From Torulaspora globosa (Eukaryota; Ascomycota; Saccharomycetes; Saccharomycetales; Saccharomycetaceae): a stretch of 64,000 bases of DNA. Under the pieces are notes generated by a model. The model saw only the letters and a list, made by a program, of their open reading frames with translations. It did no database searches and was not told the origin of the DNA. Of the stretch, positions 37,415 to 46,500 are shown piece after piece (the first letter of the stretch is position 1; each line of letters begins with the position of its first letter). The translations under genes were made by a program, and so were the position numbers. The stretch lies in NCBI RefSeq assembly GCF_014133895.1, contig NC_050729.1:1116001-1180000 (forward strand), given 5' to 3'.

Positions 37415-39121
37415 ATGAGCTCTAACTCAGATATCATCGCGAGCTTTTCCCCAGATGTTCGGGAATTTGCTTTTCAGGCCAAGACGTCGCAGAAAAACGT
37501 CGTCGACATCTATCCTCTAGATGCAGCCAAGGATTATAGCGTCAACAGTTCTCTAGTGAACCACATCGACTATGAAACCAATGATTTGCAAGCTTCAGAC
37601 ATTTTTTTTGCCGGATGGTGCAGCGGTTTAAGGGAAGACGATAAACAGAGGGCTAAGAGGAAGAATGACAGCGATGGCGGAGAGGAAATCGATACCGAAG
37701 ATAAATTGGAAAACTTCTTTATCAGCGTGCAGGCTTCAGGCAAAATAGTCGTGTTTCCGTCGAGTGGTAAAAACATTGTGAACATGATCCAGAGCAAAAG
37801 TGACATTCTGCAGGCGAGCGTGGAGGGTTCTTTCATATGGATTTTAGACAGCGAGAGAACAGTCAAAAAGTTTCAGTACAATCAAGCAAAGCAGTTAAGA
37901 TCATTTCAGCTGATTGGCGGAAAAGACAGCGAAATCGTGTACTTTGAGATACTGAAATATGAAGAGCTTCTCTACCTATGCTACGCTTCGAACGACACTC
38001 TTTATATCGTGGACCCTACTAAACGAAGGCCAAGTATGATAGCGAAGCTTCCTATTAATGGCTGCAAATCATGTCAGCTTTTGGATAACGAAAGAATAGC
38101 GGTAGCAACTCCAAAAAGCGTACTGACCTTCAACTACAAAATAGAGGCGCTTGAGCAAGAGTGGCACATAGAAGTTAAACATTTGAGCGTTTTCAAGGAT
38201 ATAATACTGTGCCAAGGCTTGGCTGACAACATTGTAGGATTTAAAGTAGGGACAGATTCCCCTGTGTTTCAAGTAAGAGTTGCTGACGCGCATCTACTGG
38301 GTGTCGCACTGGTTGAGGAAGGCATTATGATCGCCTGGCTGAATGTGAATGAACCAAATTTTGAATCGCTATCCATAAGAGATCTCATTGGTAATCGCGA
38401 TGTAGTTATCAAGGGTCAGACTGGTAGTAACCCAACATATACAGAACAGCTTGCTGACGGGAGAAATGGCAGTGAGAGTGAAGAAGGAGAAGTAGAGCAA
38501 GCGGCAGGAAAAGCCATATCGAACAACAAGATAACCAAAGCAGAGCAGATCGAGCTAAGCAAGTCTCTAATTTCAGCTTTGGAATCGGGGGACAACGATC
38601 AGATCCTCGAGCTACTTATTTCCACGGCCTGGAATGAGCCTAAAATCAAGTCATTTATTGCTGCACAGTCATTAACAGAAAATTCGCTCTGTACGTTATT
38701 TGAACTGACTACCTCTGAAGTTCAAAAGCACCCTTGGAATGATAATCAGATCCTTTCACTGTGGTTTAAGTGGCTCCTTACCCTAAAGCCGGCAATATAT
38801 TCCAGTTTCCAACATTCAAAGCATGCCAGGAAGCACAACAAGCGCCTAAGGTCATCCCTTAAAAGTTCTGGAGACACCCTGCCAATATTACTTGGGATTC
38901 AAGGAAGATTGGAGATGCTGAAAAGACAGGCACAGCTAAGAGAGGATTTAGCTCAACTGAACATAACAGAAAATGAAGCAGACGGAGAGATTGAGACTGT
39001 TGTGCAGGAAGAAGATAGAGAGTCTTTGCAAATTTCGGGTGATCAAGATGATTCTATAGCATACGCTAACGGCGAGAGTGATACATTTGTCGATGCCTCC
39101 GACTTCACAAATGTGAAATAG
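37415..39121 (+). CDS. UTP9: t-UTP subunit Utp9 of the small-subunit processome
   Basis: 568 residues (S. cerevisiae Utp9 is 575). The N-terminal ~330 residues are a WD-like propeller with weak repeats (opening IIASFSPDVREFAFQAKTS). The C-terminal part from about 370 is a helical Utp12-type domain (EQIELSKSLISALESGDNDQ, then WFKWLLTLKPAIYSS) ending in an acidic tail. Known role: with Utp4, 5, 8, 10, 15 and 17 it binds the pre-rRNA 5' external spacer and supports rDNA transcription. The RRPE/PAC promoter agrees with this. Confidence 0.92.
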   Translation: MSSNSDIIASFSPDVREFAFQAKTSQKNVVDIYPLDAAKDYSVNSSLVNHIDYETNDLQASDIFFAGWCSGLREDDKQRAKRKNDSDGGEEIDTEDKLENFFISVQASGKIVVFPSSGKNIVNMIQSKSDILQASVEGSFIWILDSERTVKKFQYNQAKQLRSFQLIGGKDSEIVYFEILKYEELLYLCYASNDTLYIVDPTKRRPSMIAKLPINGCKSCQLLDNERIAVATPKSVLTFNYKIEALEQEWHIEVKHLSVFKDIILCQGLADNIVGFKVGTDSPVFQVRVADAHLLGVALVEEGIMIAWLNVNEPNFESLSIRDLIGNRDVVIKGQTGSNPTYTEQLADGRNGSESEEGEVEQAAGKAISNNKITKAEQIELSKSLISALESGDNDQILELLISTAWNEPKIKSFIAAQSLTENSLCTLFELTTSEVQKHPWNDNQILSLWFKWLLTLKPAIYSSFQHSKHARKHNKRLRSSLKSSGDTLPILLGIQGRLEMLKRQAQLREDLAQLNITENEADGEIETVVQEEDRESLQISGDQDDSIAYANGESDTFVDASDFTNVK

Positions 39122-39278
39122 ATATAGTACATAGCAAAGTTATTTTGGCACTAAAAAAAGTCCTAATAGTCAGTATCCTCCAACGACGGCCGGAGAAGAA
39201 ATGAGTCTATAAGCTAGTTTCTGCTCGTCCGAGATCAACTTGGTTCTTTAAGCTTTATGATATCTTGAGCTTAGATAG

Positions 39279-41279
39279 TCAAACTGATTTGTTTTGCAAG
39301 TCAATCATATCTTGAATCTGTTGCTTCATCATATCTTTAAGATCTTGCACGTCATTTTCCAGCTCCTCAGCACGCTCCGTTTTCTCACCAAGAAGCTGTA
39401 ACGAAGTCTCTAGTTTTGAACGCAATTCCTCGACTTCTTTCGATAGGTCTACCTTCTCCTTTTCTAGCGCTTTCAGACACTCGTTCTCTTCAAGGAGCCT
39501 GACTATTTCGTCGTTGGCCGTCATCTTTTCCTTCTGTGCTCTATCACATTGGCCTTTTAATGATGAAACTTCCACCTCGAACCGTCGTATTTCCCCCGCA
39601 AGCTTAGTCACCATTTGGGCATTCATCTGGTTTGAGATAGGCACTTCGGATCCCAACTTATAAATATTGTTTGAGCTTGAATGCTGTCGAGATATTCCAG
39701 CGCGCGGTAAAGAAGGTAATTCGGAGGCTTCATTGGGGATGTCATTGATATCTAACTCGAGACCACCCTTCTCCAAATTTGGACTGCAGGGAACGCTCTC
39801 AAAGCTATCATTTCCGAGCTTGCCCTTCAGCTCTATTGGCGGTTCGGACTCATTAATTGAAGATATCACCGATGGCAGGAGCCAGTCATCTTCGAGTTTC
39901 ACTCGATCGGTTATTTCTTCACTGCGCCCTTCGGCAGATAGCTTCCTAGGTAGTTCGTCGGCGGAATCGATTCTGTGCTCCAGATGTGCTTTCTGAAGGT
40001 TGTATTGTTTCTGAAGTAATTTAAAATCATCCTTGATGTCTTCAAGCGACGTACTTAGAGATTTATTCTCACTCTGGAGTTCTTCTATCGTCTTTTGATC
40101 AGTTATTTGCCTGTCAGAAAGCTCCTTGATCCTTTCCTGAAGAGCTCCGTTAGCTTTGGCAGTTGAGGCAAGTTCATCTGCTAATCTGCCCTTTAGCTTC
40201 TCAGTCTGACCCACTCGGGCTTCAAGAGTAGATATTTTGCTATTAAGCGCATCTTCTAATGCTGTCCAGTTCTCTCTGTTGCTCTCTAACTCTGTGCGCA
40301 AGAGCTTATACTGCTCTTGTAGGTGGTCATCGTGACCTCCTCCCTCCGAGGCTTTTTGTGCTATCTCCAGTTCGATTCGCAATTGTTCAAGATTGGATTC
40401 AAGCGATGCAATCTCCTCACGGCTCGCGGATCTCAAGGACTGAATTTCTCCTCGTAATTTCGCTTCAATCTCACTAAAATCTTTCCGTTTAATATTCAGC
40501 GACGCTTGAAGTTCTTCTATTTGATTTTCCTTTTGTGAAAGTTGTGCTTTCAATGATTCGACGTCGAGCTGATTTTCAGTAAGCTCCTTTACTTGATCTT
40601 GTAGATCTTGTATCTTCTTGGATAAGTCTTTTTTATCGGAGGAGAGCTGCTCCAGTGCTTCAAGCTTGTCGACAAGTTCATTCTGAAGGATCTCGATTTC
40701 TTCCCTTAAGTTCTCAATCGTTTTATTCAGCGATTTGATGGTAGCATTCTGCTTCAGCTCGGTTTTCGACAACTTTTCTCCCTCTTGCCTGAGTTGATTG
40801 ATCATTTCGTCTTTCTCTCTGATCACTTTGACAAGGCTGCTGGCTGAGGAGTCAGGTCTATCAACTTGAGAATTCTGCTTTACAAGCTGTTTAATATGAG
40901 GATCTATTAGTCTGAGCAAAGTCAAAGGCTCCAGGGGTCGACCATCCGCAGGTAGCCAAGAAGACCACGGTGCCGTCTGTATTATTGACGAGAGTTCGTC
41001 GACGTCATCGGAGGATCCCTCAGTAGCTTTCGTCTCAATGCCAAGTGTATTCTGCAGATGCGCTACATCCTCGCGTTCTTTAGCTTGCTCAGAATCTGCG
41101 ACAACCTGGTGACTCGTTAGAGGGTCATCTGCCTCGACATCTCTGGCTTCGGCCAATTGGCTCGGTGTGGGGGAAGCAGCACCTGATGATGAGTCCTGTT
41201 TCTTGGTTCTTCTCTTACCTTTCTGAGCAGCCTGAGATAACCTTTCCTCTAAAGTCAATTTTTTGGACGTGCCATTCAT
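39279..41279 (-). CDS. SGM1: Golgi coiled-coil protein Sgm1 (TMF-type)
   Basis: 666 residues (S. cerevisiae Sgm1 is 707). Basic N-terminus (LTEERLSQAAQKGKRRTKKQ-like, KRRTKKQ), then almost uninterrupted coiled coil from about residue 150 to 440 and again from 560 to the end. The last ~110 residues (MVTKLAGEIRRFEVEVSSLK, then DMMKQQIQDMIDLQ) are the most conserved and correspond to the part that binds the Golgi Rab Ypt6. Peripheral Golgi protein. Last recognisable syntenic gene before the retroelement-rich interval. Confidence 0.9.
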   Translation of the reverse strand: MNGTSKKLTLEERLSQAAQKGKRRTKKQDSSSGAASPTPSQLAEARDVEADDPLTSHQVVADSEQAKEREDVAHLQNTLGIETKATEGSSDDVDELSSIIQTAPWSSWLPADGRPLEPLTLLRLIDPHIKQLVKQNSQVDRPDSSASSLVKVIREKDEMINQLRQEGEKLSKTELKQNATIKSLNKTIENLREEIEILQNELVDKLEALEQLSSDKKDLSKKIQDLQDQVKELTENQLDVESLKAQLSQKENQIEELQASLNIKRKDFSEIEAKLRGEIQSLRSASREEIASLESNLEQLRIELEIAQKASEGGGHDDHLQEQYKLLRTELESNRENWTALEDALNSKISTLEARVGQTEKLKGRLADELASTAKANGALQERIKELSDRQITDQKTIEELQSENKSLSTSLEDIKDDFKLLQKQYNLQKAHLEHRIDSADELPRKLSAEGRSEEITDRVKLEDDWLLPSVISSINESEPPIELKGKLGNDSFESVPCSPNLEKGGLELDINDIPNEASELPSLPRAGISRQHSSSNNIYKLGSEVPISNQMNAQMVTKLAGEIRRFEVEVSSLKGQCDRAQKEKMTANDEIVRLLEENECLKALEKEKVDLSKEVEELRSKLETSLQLLGEKTERAEELENDVQDLKDMMKQQIQDMIDLQNKSV

Positions 41280-41401
41280 CTCTGATCTATATTCGACTCT
41301 TTAGCTGATCTGATCCCAGTCCCCATCAGTTCTCCAGCCTGTCTAGGTTGATAAGCTGCACAGCAGCATCTTGGAAGTTATTTGTTTATTGGAGTCTTAC
41401 A

Positions 41402-41446
41402 GGATTCGAACCAAGACCAGAAGGATCAACTTCCCCAACAAAGCTA
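41402..41446 (-). other. tRNA-like A-box/B-box pair, probable tRNA relic
   Basis: On the minus strand TAGCTTTGTTGG (41435-41446) resembles a tRNA A box and GGTTCGAATCC (41402-41412) is a perfect B box, spaced as in a tRNA. The putative T-stem and the acceptor ends do not pair and no T-run terminator follows. I read it as a decayed tRNA or a TFIIIC-binding relic rather than a working gene. Confidence 0.35.
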
Positions 41447-41689
41447 TCGGGGCTGACTTAAAAATTTTTTTCTCCAAAAAAAGATCCTTTTATTTCATGT
41501 CTAACAATCTTAGCTTCCTTTATTCAGCGGAATCCAGGTAGACTAAACTAATGGTGGAATTGAAAATGTATAAACAGGAGTCAGCTAGCTTAGATCCTAG
41601 TTGTGATTTACTCAATACTTTAAGTTAGAAAAAAGTAAGTAGTAGTAGCTATGTTCTAGTATCACAGGTTTCCGAGAACTATCACTAGT

Positions 41690-42201
41690 GATAGAGATGT
41701 CCGCATCACTGCAGGCAAATATCAGGAACTCACAAAACGTCTGGGGACTAAATCGACAATGTAACTGCGAACCACCAGCAGACCGACGGTCAGTCAGAAA
41801 GAACCATACAGACACTAAACAGAATGGTCAGAGCCTACGCTCTTACGATGTTGGGAATTGGCACAAGTACCTGCCACAGATTGAGTTTGTAGGCTCCTCC
41901 CTACTTTAAGGCACAGCCATTTTACGTTGGCCGCTTCCGCGTAGCCAAAAAGATCTATGACAACCCATATGAAGTCGATCTAGACTCCTACAGAAGGCGC
42001 ATAGAGTTATTAATGTCCAGCACCTGAAGAAGTTTATATTTCGCCCGGATGCATACCCGAAAGAGAAACCAAGAAAGGAAGCAGGTGAACCGTGGGTCCG
42101 CGGCGCTGCCACTGACACCGACGACAATGACGCCGAGGACGCCGATGAAATTGGACGGAGGTGGCCTGGAGAGATCTCCGGAGGACTGCTAGGTCTCTAG
42201 A
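41690..42201 (+). pseudogene. Ty3/gypsy integrase C-terminal half, degenerate
   Basis: Patchwork of reading frames on + matching the second half of a Ty3/gypsy integrase: DRDVRITAGKYQELTKRLG, then a QTDGQSERTIQTLNRM-like stretch, NWHKYLPQIEFV, KKIYDNPYEVDLDS, and INVQHLKKFIFRPDAYP, ending in an acidic tail and a TAG at 42199-42201. At least three frame changes are needed, so it is a dead fragment. No long terminal repeat is evident. Confidence 0.75.
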
Positions 42202-42226
42202 TCTGGATCCAGATGAAGGGCCCAAT

Positions 42227-42545
42227 GATGCGGACATCTCTATCGTTGGCAATTGTTCTGGGCAGCGTTTAGAGTCTTCAAAAAATGAGCACCTTTAGCG
42301 AGGCGATCCACCACGACAAGAATTATATTCATGTTATTCGCTGTTGGCGGGATCTTGCAACAAAACTGATCAAATCATCTAGCCATCTTCCCTCCCCTAC
42401 GAATAAGGGGCCTGACAAGCCACTCTGGGGTATCTATGGGTTGTTATTAACTGAAATTACGCCCGTCTGGATTAGCGAGCAATCGAATGCTGTAGCTTCG
42501 GCCAATAATAGTTTGGGGCTAGTTCCCCGAATGTTACTGTAGTGC
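42227..42545 (-). pseudogene. Ty3/gypsy integrase N-terminal half, degenerate and inverted
   Basis: Read on the minus strand: NYYWPKLQHSIA, a GRWLDDLIS-like stretch, MNIILVVVDRLAKGAHFLK and finally NDRDVRIIGPF. This is the zinc-binding and catalytic-core beginning of a Ty3/gypsy integrase, with stops and frameshifts. It covers the half of integrase that is missing from the plus-strand fragment to its left, and the two meet at the same DRDVRI motif, which forms a perfect 19-bp inverted repeat (41690-41708 and 42227-42245). Confidence 0.7.
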
Positions 42546-42717
42546 GAACGAGGGAATAGTCATGTCATAACTTCATGATATCATCTGCTTGCCACGATCT
42601 CAGTAAATTAAATCATTCGACGTTGACTAGTGAGGACAAAAAGTTTCAGACAGTCGAAATTTCTTCTGGTACCCTGCAAAGCGGAAACGTCCTGGAACTA
42701 ACGTTGTGTTGGTTGTT

Positions 42718-42924
42718 CTACTCCTGCAGCGCAAGAATTATATCCTTAAGATTGTCCATATTTTCGCGATGAAATTCAGTCTGGTCACACAGGATAATCA
42801 CGCCGCCGATCGCCAATGCTAACACTGTCCCAAACAGGTACCAGAGAATACTCGGAACGTCCCGCCTAAAATGCTTCTCCATGGACGACCTCCGCACTTC
42901 CAATTCTTCAGCGTCCGTCTGCAT
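42718..42924 (-). CDS. Small single-pass membrane protein, tandem family copy 1 (divergent)
   Basis: 68 residues, starting MQTDAEELEV. A membrane span at about residues 27-46 (LWYLFGTVLALAIGGVII) and a short C-terminal tail ending LKDIILALQE. Related to copies 2 and 3 at both ends (MQTDAEEL and DIILAL) but divergent between them. A deletion has moved the start relative to copy 2, removing the first four codons. TATA box at 43012-43019, 88 bp upstream. I do not recognise the family, and function is unknown. Confidence 0.55.
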   Translation of the reverse strand: MQTDAEELEVRRSSMEKHFRRDVPSILWYLFGTVLALAIGGVIILCDQTEFHRENMDNLKDIILALQE

Positions 42925-42931
42925 TTTGCCA

Positions 42932-43225
42932 GGTACTTAGACTTAATTGTACCTCTTTATTCTACCGCTTTCTAGTCCTCTTCTGGTCTAATAGCTCTGG
43001 ACTGAGTCTCCCTTTTATAGGTTTCCATGGACTCGAGGGGGACCCTTTTTTTATAGGTTTCCATGGAAATCGGAGGGGAGAAACTTTTTTCTGTGTTTCC
43101 ATGGAAACAGAAACACCAAATTATCCCGGCTCTGGAATTGAACGCAGGACCTCTCGCATTTGGATGAGTGCTCGTTCAAAGCGATAAGCGTTCCGTTAAG
43201 TATAAAGACTATACGAATCATACTT
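42932..43225 (-). repeat. Upstream repeat of tandem unit 1 (promoter region with palindromes and tRNA fossil)
   Basis: About 294 bp almost identical to 45113-45405. In order from the gene: TATA box TATAAAAG (43012-43019), a second TATA-like run near 43046-43055, three copies of a GTTTCCATGG motif, of which 43095-43108 is the perfect palindrome GTTTCCATGGAAAC, then a stretch at 43126-43165 whose minus strand reads like the 3' half of tRNA-Pro (GCGAGAGGTCCTGCGTTCAA). Confidence 0.7.
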
Positions 43226-43930
43226 GGCAAGGCAGAGTTTCGATCTTCATCATCGATCCCAGGCCTAGTTTACGACCCACCGACCGACCACCGACCAACT
43301 GCGATTGAGATCTACATGAATTGATTCGCTTCCCATGACGACAGCGAGAAGCGGGACTACAGTTAGTGCGTTTAACGCTGAATTTGCAGCGCTGGCGGCA
43401 ACAGTTCCCAGCATCGAGCAGCGAGAGGGCTGAACGGAGCTTTTATATTAGCAGCTTGGAGCACCCAATCAATCAGACAGTCCGGACTACAACTCTCGGA
43501 CGCTAGAAGATGCTATGGTCATTGCATCAAACTCTGCAGATGGGGAGGGATATGCAGGACACCAGCCCACATTCGTACCAACCACAGAACCTATGTGATG
43601 AAGATATTTTAAGGTTGAAGCTTATGACACTTCGCCGGTCACCATTCGTAGCACAACGAGATATACCCCGGGCGTCCATGCTACGGCTCTCACGGACATC
43701 GGAATGTCATAAGTGCCGGTGTGTACGTTAGAGACAAGTTGCATACCAGTATCGCCATCGGCAATTCTGTCCTTGAAGCTAACTCTGTACTAAGCCGACT
43801 AACCGCGTATATGAGCCCTGTAGCACTGATCCCGCCAGGCCAAACCACTACAACCGATATCAACTTGTCCAATTGGCATCATCCACATCGAAGATGATCG
43901 ACAAGCTCGTAAAGCTCACAGGAAGCCATC

Positions 43931-44600
43931 ATAGTCTTTTGTCCAATTTCTAGTGATAGAGTGCCATCCAGCCCAGGAACAAGTTAAAGAGAACCTTTGA
44001 CGCTACTACCACTACATCTCTAATTCAAACATCCGCAGATAGTGAAAAACGACTTGCCACGCATCACGCTGGACAAAAAGGATGCATTCCATGAAATTAA
44101 CATAAAGCGAGGTGCACGATTACCCACGATACCGCCTTAAGATTGATCTCCAAAGGACGAGGAAGAAATTGCGAAGATTGTAGTTGACTTGCTCGAGAAG
44201 GGATTCGTCGAAAAGTCTCTGCAGCCCACCACTCATCATGGTTAAAAAGAAAGATGGCTCGTACCGTTTATGTGTGGACTACCGAGCCCTGAATGAAGTC
44301 ACGATCAAAGACCTACTCCCCCCTGCCAAGAATTGAAGCATTATTGGCAAAGATAGGGAACTCAACGCCAGGTCTCCGCTCAGGATACCACCGAATACCG
44401 ATCAAAGAGGAAGACGTCCCAAAGACTGCCTTCACCATTCATAACGGCAAATATCAATACCGATGCCGTCTGGGTTAGTCAACACGCTGTCTACCTTCTC
44501 ATACCAGACATCTTCCATACATCTTCCATTGTCTGCCACTCGTCCTAGTGTAGCTCGATGAGATCCTGGCAATCTCAGCAACAAAAGACGACACATCGAA
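43931..44600 (+). pseudogene. Ty3/gypsy reverse transcriptase relic (unit 1)
   Basis: Frameshifted plus-strand fragment of Ty3/gypsy pol: VNDLPRI-like and LDKKDAFHEINIK, then [40 protein letters not shown], a SGYHRIPIKEEDVPKTAF stretch, and a decayed catalytic motif in which the expected YLDD reads stop-Leu-Asp-Glu (near 44550). Earlier sequence from ~43250 may be the remains of gag and protease but I cannot support it. Dead element. Confidence 0.8.
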
Positions 44601-44849
44601 CCTTTGGATATAGTACTCCGTTGACTGCAAGACTAGCAGTTAATCGCCATATTCCCTGAGCTGAACTGGAATTTCCACGATACCACATCTCTGAGTGTCG
44701 TATCGACCAATAAATGGCCAAACGATAACGCTATTCCTGTATGCAAAACTATAAGGGACGTGCAGAATGAACAACTACTACAGACGATATTTCCCACGGC
44801 GCTGACACCCACTCATCGCCATCTCCAAGAAGACCTCATGAACCCAAGC

Positions 44850-45098
44850 TTAATCATTCGACTTGCGTAGTGCTAGAATTATATCCCTAAAGGCGGCGTT
44901 CTTTTCCTTCTGGAATTGAAGTTGACGCACGGCCATAACAATTAGAATAACCACCAGTGCTAACACTGGCAGCCACAGCAAGATGAATATCTGCATAACG
45001 TCCCACATAAACTCCATGTGCGCTTCCGCTTCTTCAGGTTCGGTCGGCGTGCTCTGCACTGCCAATTCTTCAGCGTCCGTCTGCATTTTTTCCGCCAT
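44850..45098 (-). CDS. Small single-pass membrane protein, tandem family copy 2
   Basis: 82 residues. N-terminal acidic segment (EELAVQSTPTEPEEAE), one membrane span at about residues 35-57 (IFILLWLPVLALVVILIVMA) and a C-terminal tail ending AAFRDIILALRKSND. Met5 (45086), the first codon of copy 1, is an alternative start. TATA box at 45193-45200, 95 bp upstream. Copy 3 shares STPTEPEEAE and the C-terminal 15 residues almost exactly, though the membrane span has drifted, suggesting selection on the ends. No family recognised. Predicted topology and membrane are undetermined. Confidence 0.6.
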   Translation of the reverse strand: MAEKMQTDAEELAVQSTPTEPEEAEAHMEFMWDVMQIFILLWLPVLALVVILIVMAVRQLQFQKEKNAAFRDIILALRKSND

Positions 45099-45112
45099 CT
45101 GATAGAATGTCT

Positions 45113-45405
45113 GGTACTTAGACTTAATTGTACCTCTTTATTCTACCGCTTTCTAGTCCTCTTCTGGTCTAATAGCTCTGGACTGAGTCTCCCTTTTATA
45201 GGTTTCCATGGACTCGATGGGGACCCTTTTTTTATAGGTTTCCATGGAAATCGGAGGGGGGAAACCTTTTTCTGTGTTTCCATGGAAACAGAAATACCAA
45301 ATTGTCCCGGCTCTGGAATTGAACGCAGGACCTCTCGCATTTGGATGAGTGTTCGTTCAAAGCGATAAGCGTTCCGTTAAGTATAAAGACTATACGAATC
45401 ATACT
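45113..45405 (-). repeat. Upstream repeat of tandem unit 2
   Basis: Near-identical to 42932-43225, with a handful of substitutions and one indel by eye. TATA at 45193-45200; perfect palindrome GTTTCCATGGAAAC at 45276-45289; tRNA-Pro-like fossil at 45307-45345. It is far more similar to unit 1 than the protein-coding parts or the flanking polymerase relics are. Confidence 0.75.
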
Positions 45406-45600
45406 GGGCGTACCATGCACGAAAGCTAGGCACCTATATGAGTCCTGTTGCACTAGAACCATTGGTCAACCAAACCACGACAAACCATTGATTCCATTAA
45501 CCACAGGTAGCCTAGACAAACCACCGGCCCCAGTGATCTCACCGAACCAAGGCAAACCACTGCAACCAGGGTCACCTAGTCCAATGGGCATCATCTATCA

Positions 45601-46000
45601 TAGTCTTCGACTGAGTACTTTGTCCAATTTCAAGTTATAGATTGCCATCCAGCTCAGGATGAGTTAAAAAGAACACTTTCACGCTACTGCCGGCACACTC
45701 CAATTCAAACATCGGCAGATAGTGAGAAACGACTTGCCACTCACCACCCTGGACAAGAAGGATGCAGCCCATGAAAATAACATGCAGCCAGGTGCGCGAT
45801 TACCCAGGATACCACCTTAATGTTGATCTCCGAAGGATGAGGAAGAAATTGTGAAGATTTTATCGACCAACAAATGGCCAAACGATAACGCTATTCCTGT
45901 ATGCAAAACTATAAGGGATGCGCAGCATGAACAACTACTACATGCGATTTTTCCCACGGCGCTGACGCCCCCCGTGATCGCCATCTCTACGAAGACCTCA
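45601..46000 (+). pseudogene. Ty3/gypsy pol relic (unit 2), internally deleted
   Basis: 45601-45860 aligns with 43931-44180, and 45861-46011 aligns with 44701-44849. The intervening ~520 bp of unit 1 (most of the reverse transcriptase) is missing. Divergence is clearly greater than in the upstream repeats. It proves that units 1 and 2 arose by duplication of a segment already containing the dead retroelement. Confidence 0.75.
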
Positions 46001-46011
46001 TGGACCCAAGC

Positions 46012-46257
46012 TTAATCATTCGACTTGCGCAGTGCTAGAAGTATATCCCTAAAGGCGGCGTTCTCTTCCTCGTGGTATTCATTTTGATTCGACTTGATAA
46101 CAAGTAGAATAACCGCCAATGCTAACGTTGGCACCAACAGCAAGAAGAGCATCTTGAAAAAAATCCGCCTAAACTCCATCTCCACTTCCGCTTCTTCAGG
46201 TTCGGTCGGCGTGCTCTGCACTGCCAATTCTTCAGGATTCATCTGCATTTTCACCAT
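46012..46257 (-). CDS. Small single-pass membrane protein, tandem family copy 3
   Basis: 81 residues: MVKMQMNPEELAVQSTPTEP, an acidic stretch, a membrane span at about residues 34-56 (MLFLLLVPTLALAVILLVI) and the tail AAFRDILLALRKSND. TATA box at 46353-46360, 96 bp upstream, the same spacing as in copies 1 and 2. Shares its 3' flank with copy 2. Function unknown. Confidence 0.6.
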   Translation of the reverse strand: MVKMQMNPEELAVQSTPTEPEEAEVEMEFRRIFFKMLFLLLVPTLALAVILLVIKSNQNEYHEEENAAFRDILLALRKSND

Positions 46258-46289
46258 TTGATAGGACGCGTAGTTTTATCACTGAGTTA

Positions 46290-46500
46290 GTAGTCCTATA
46301 TTCTACCGCTTTCTAGTCCTCTTCCGGTCTAATAGCTTTGGACTGGGGCCTTCTTTTATATGTTTCCATGGAAACTGGGGAGGAACCCTTTTTACATGTT
46401 TCCATGGAAACAAAAAACCAAATAGTGCCGGCTCTGGAATTGAACCTTTCGCATTCTCCGATCAGTATTCGTTCAAAGCGATAGGCATACCCATTATCTA
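46290..46500 (-). repeat. Upstream repeat of tandem unit 3 (shorter, diverged)
   Basis: Homologous to the upstream repeats of units 1 and 2 but about 80 bp shorter. It has two perfect copies of GTTTCCATGGAAAC (46362-46375 and 46398-46411) and the TATA box (46353-46360). The tRNA-like part is broken. Confidence 0.65.

Noticed and set aside
42285..42542. 85-codon plus-strand ATG frame
   Set aside because: The opposite strand reads as integrase (LVVVDRLAKGAHF), so this frame is antisense to a retroelement relic.
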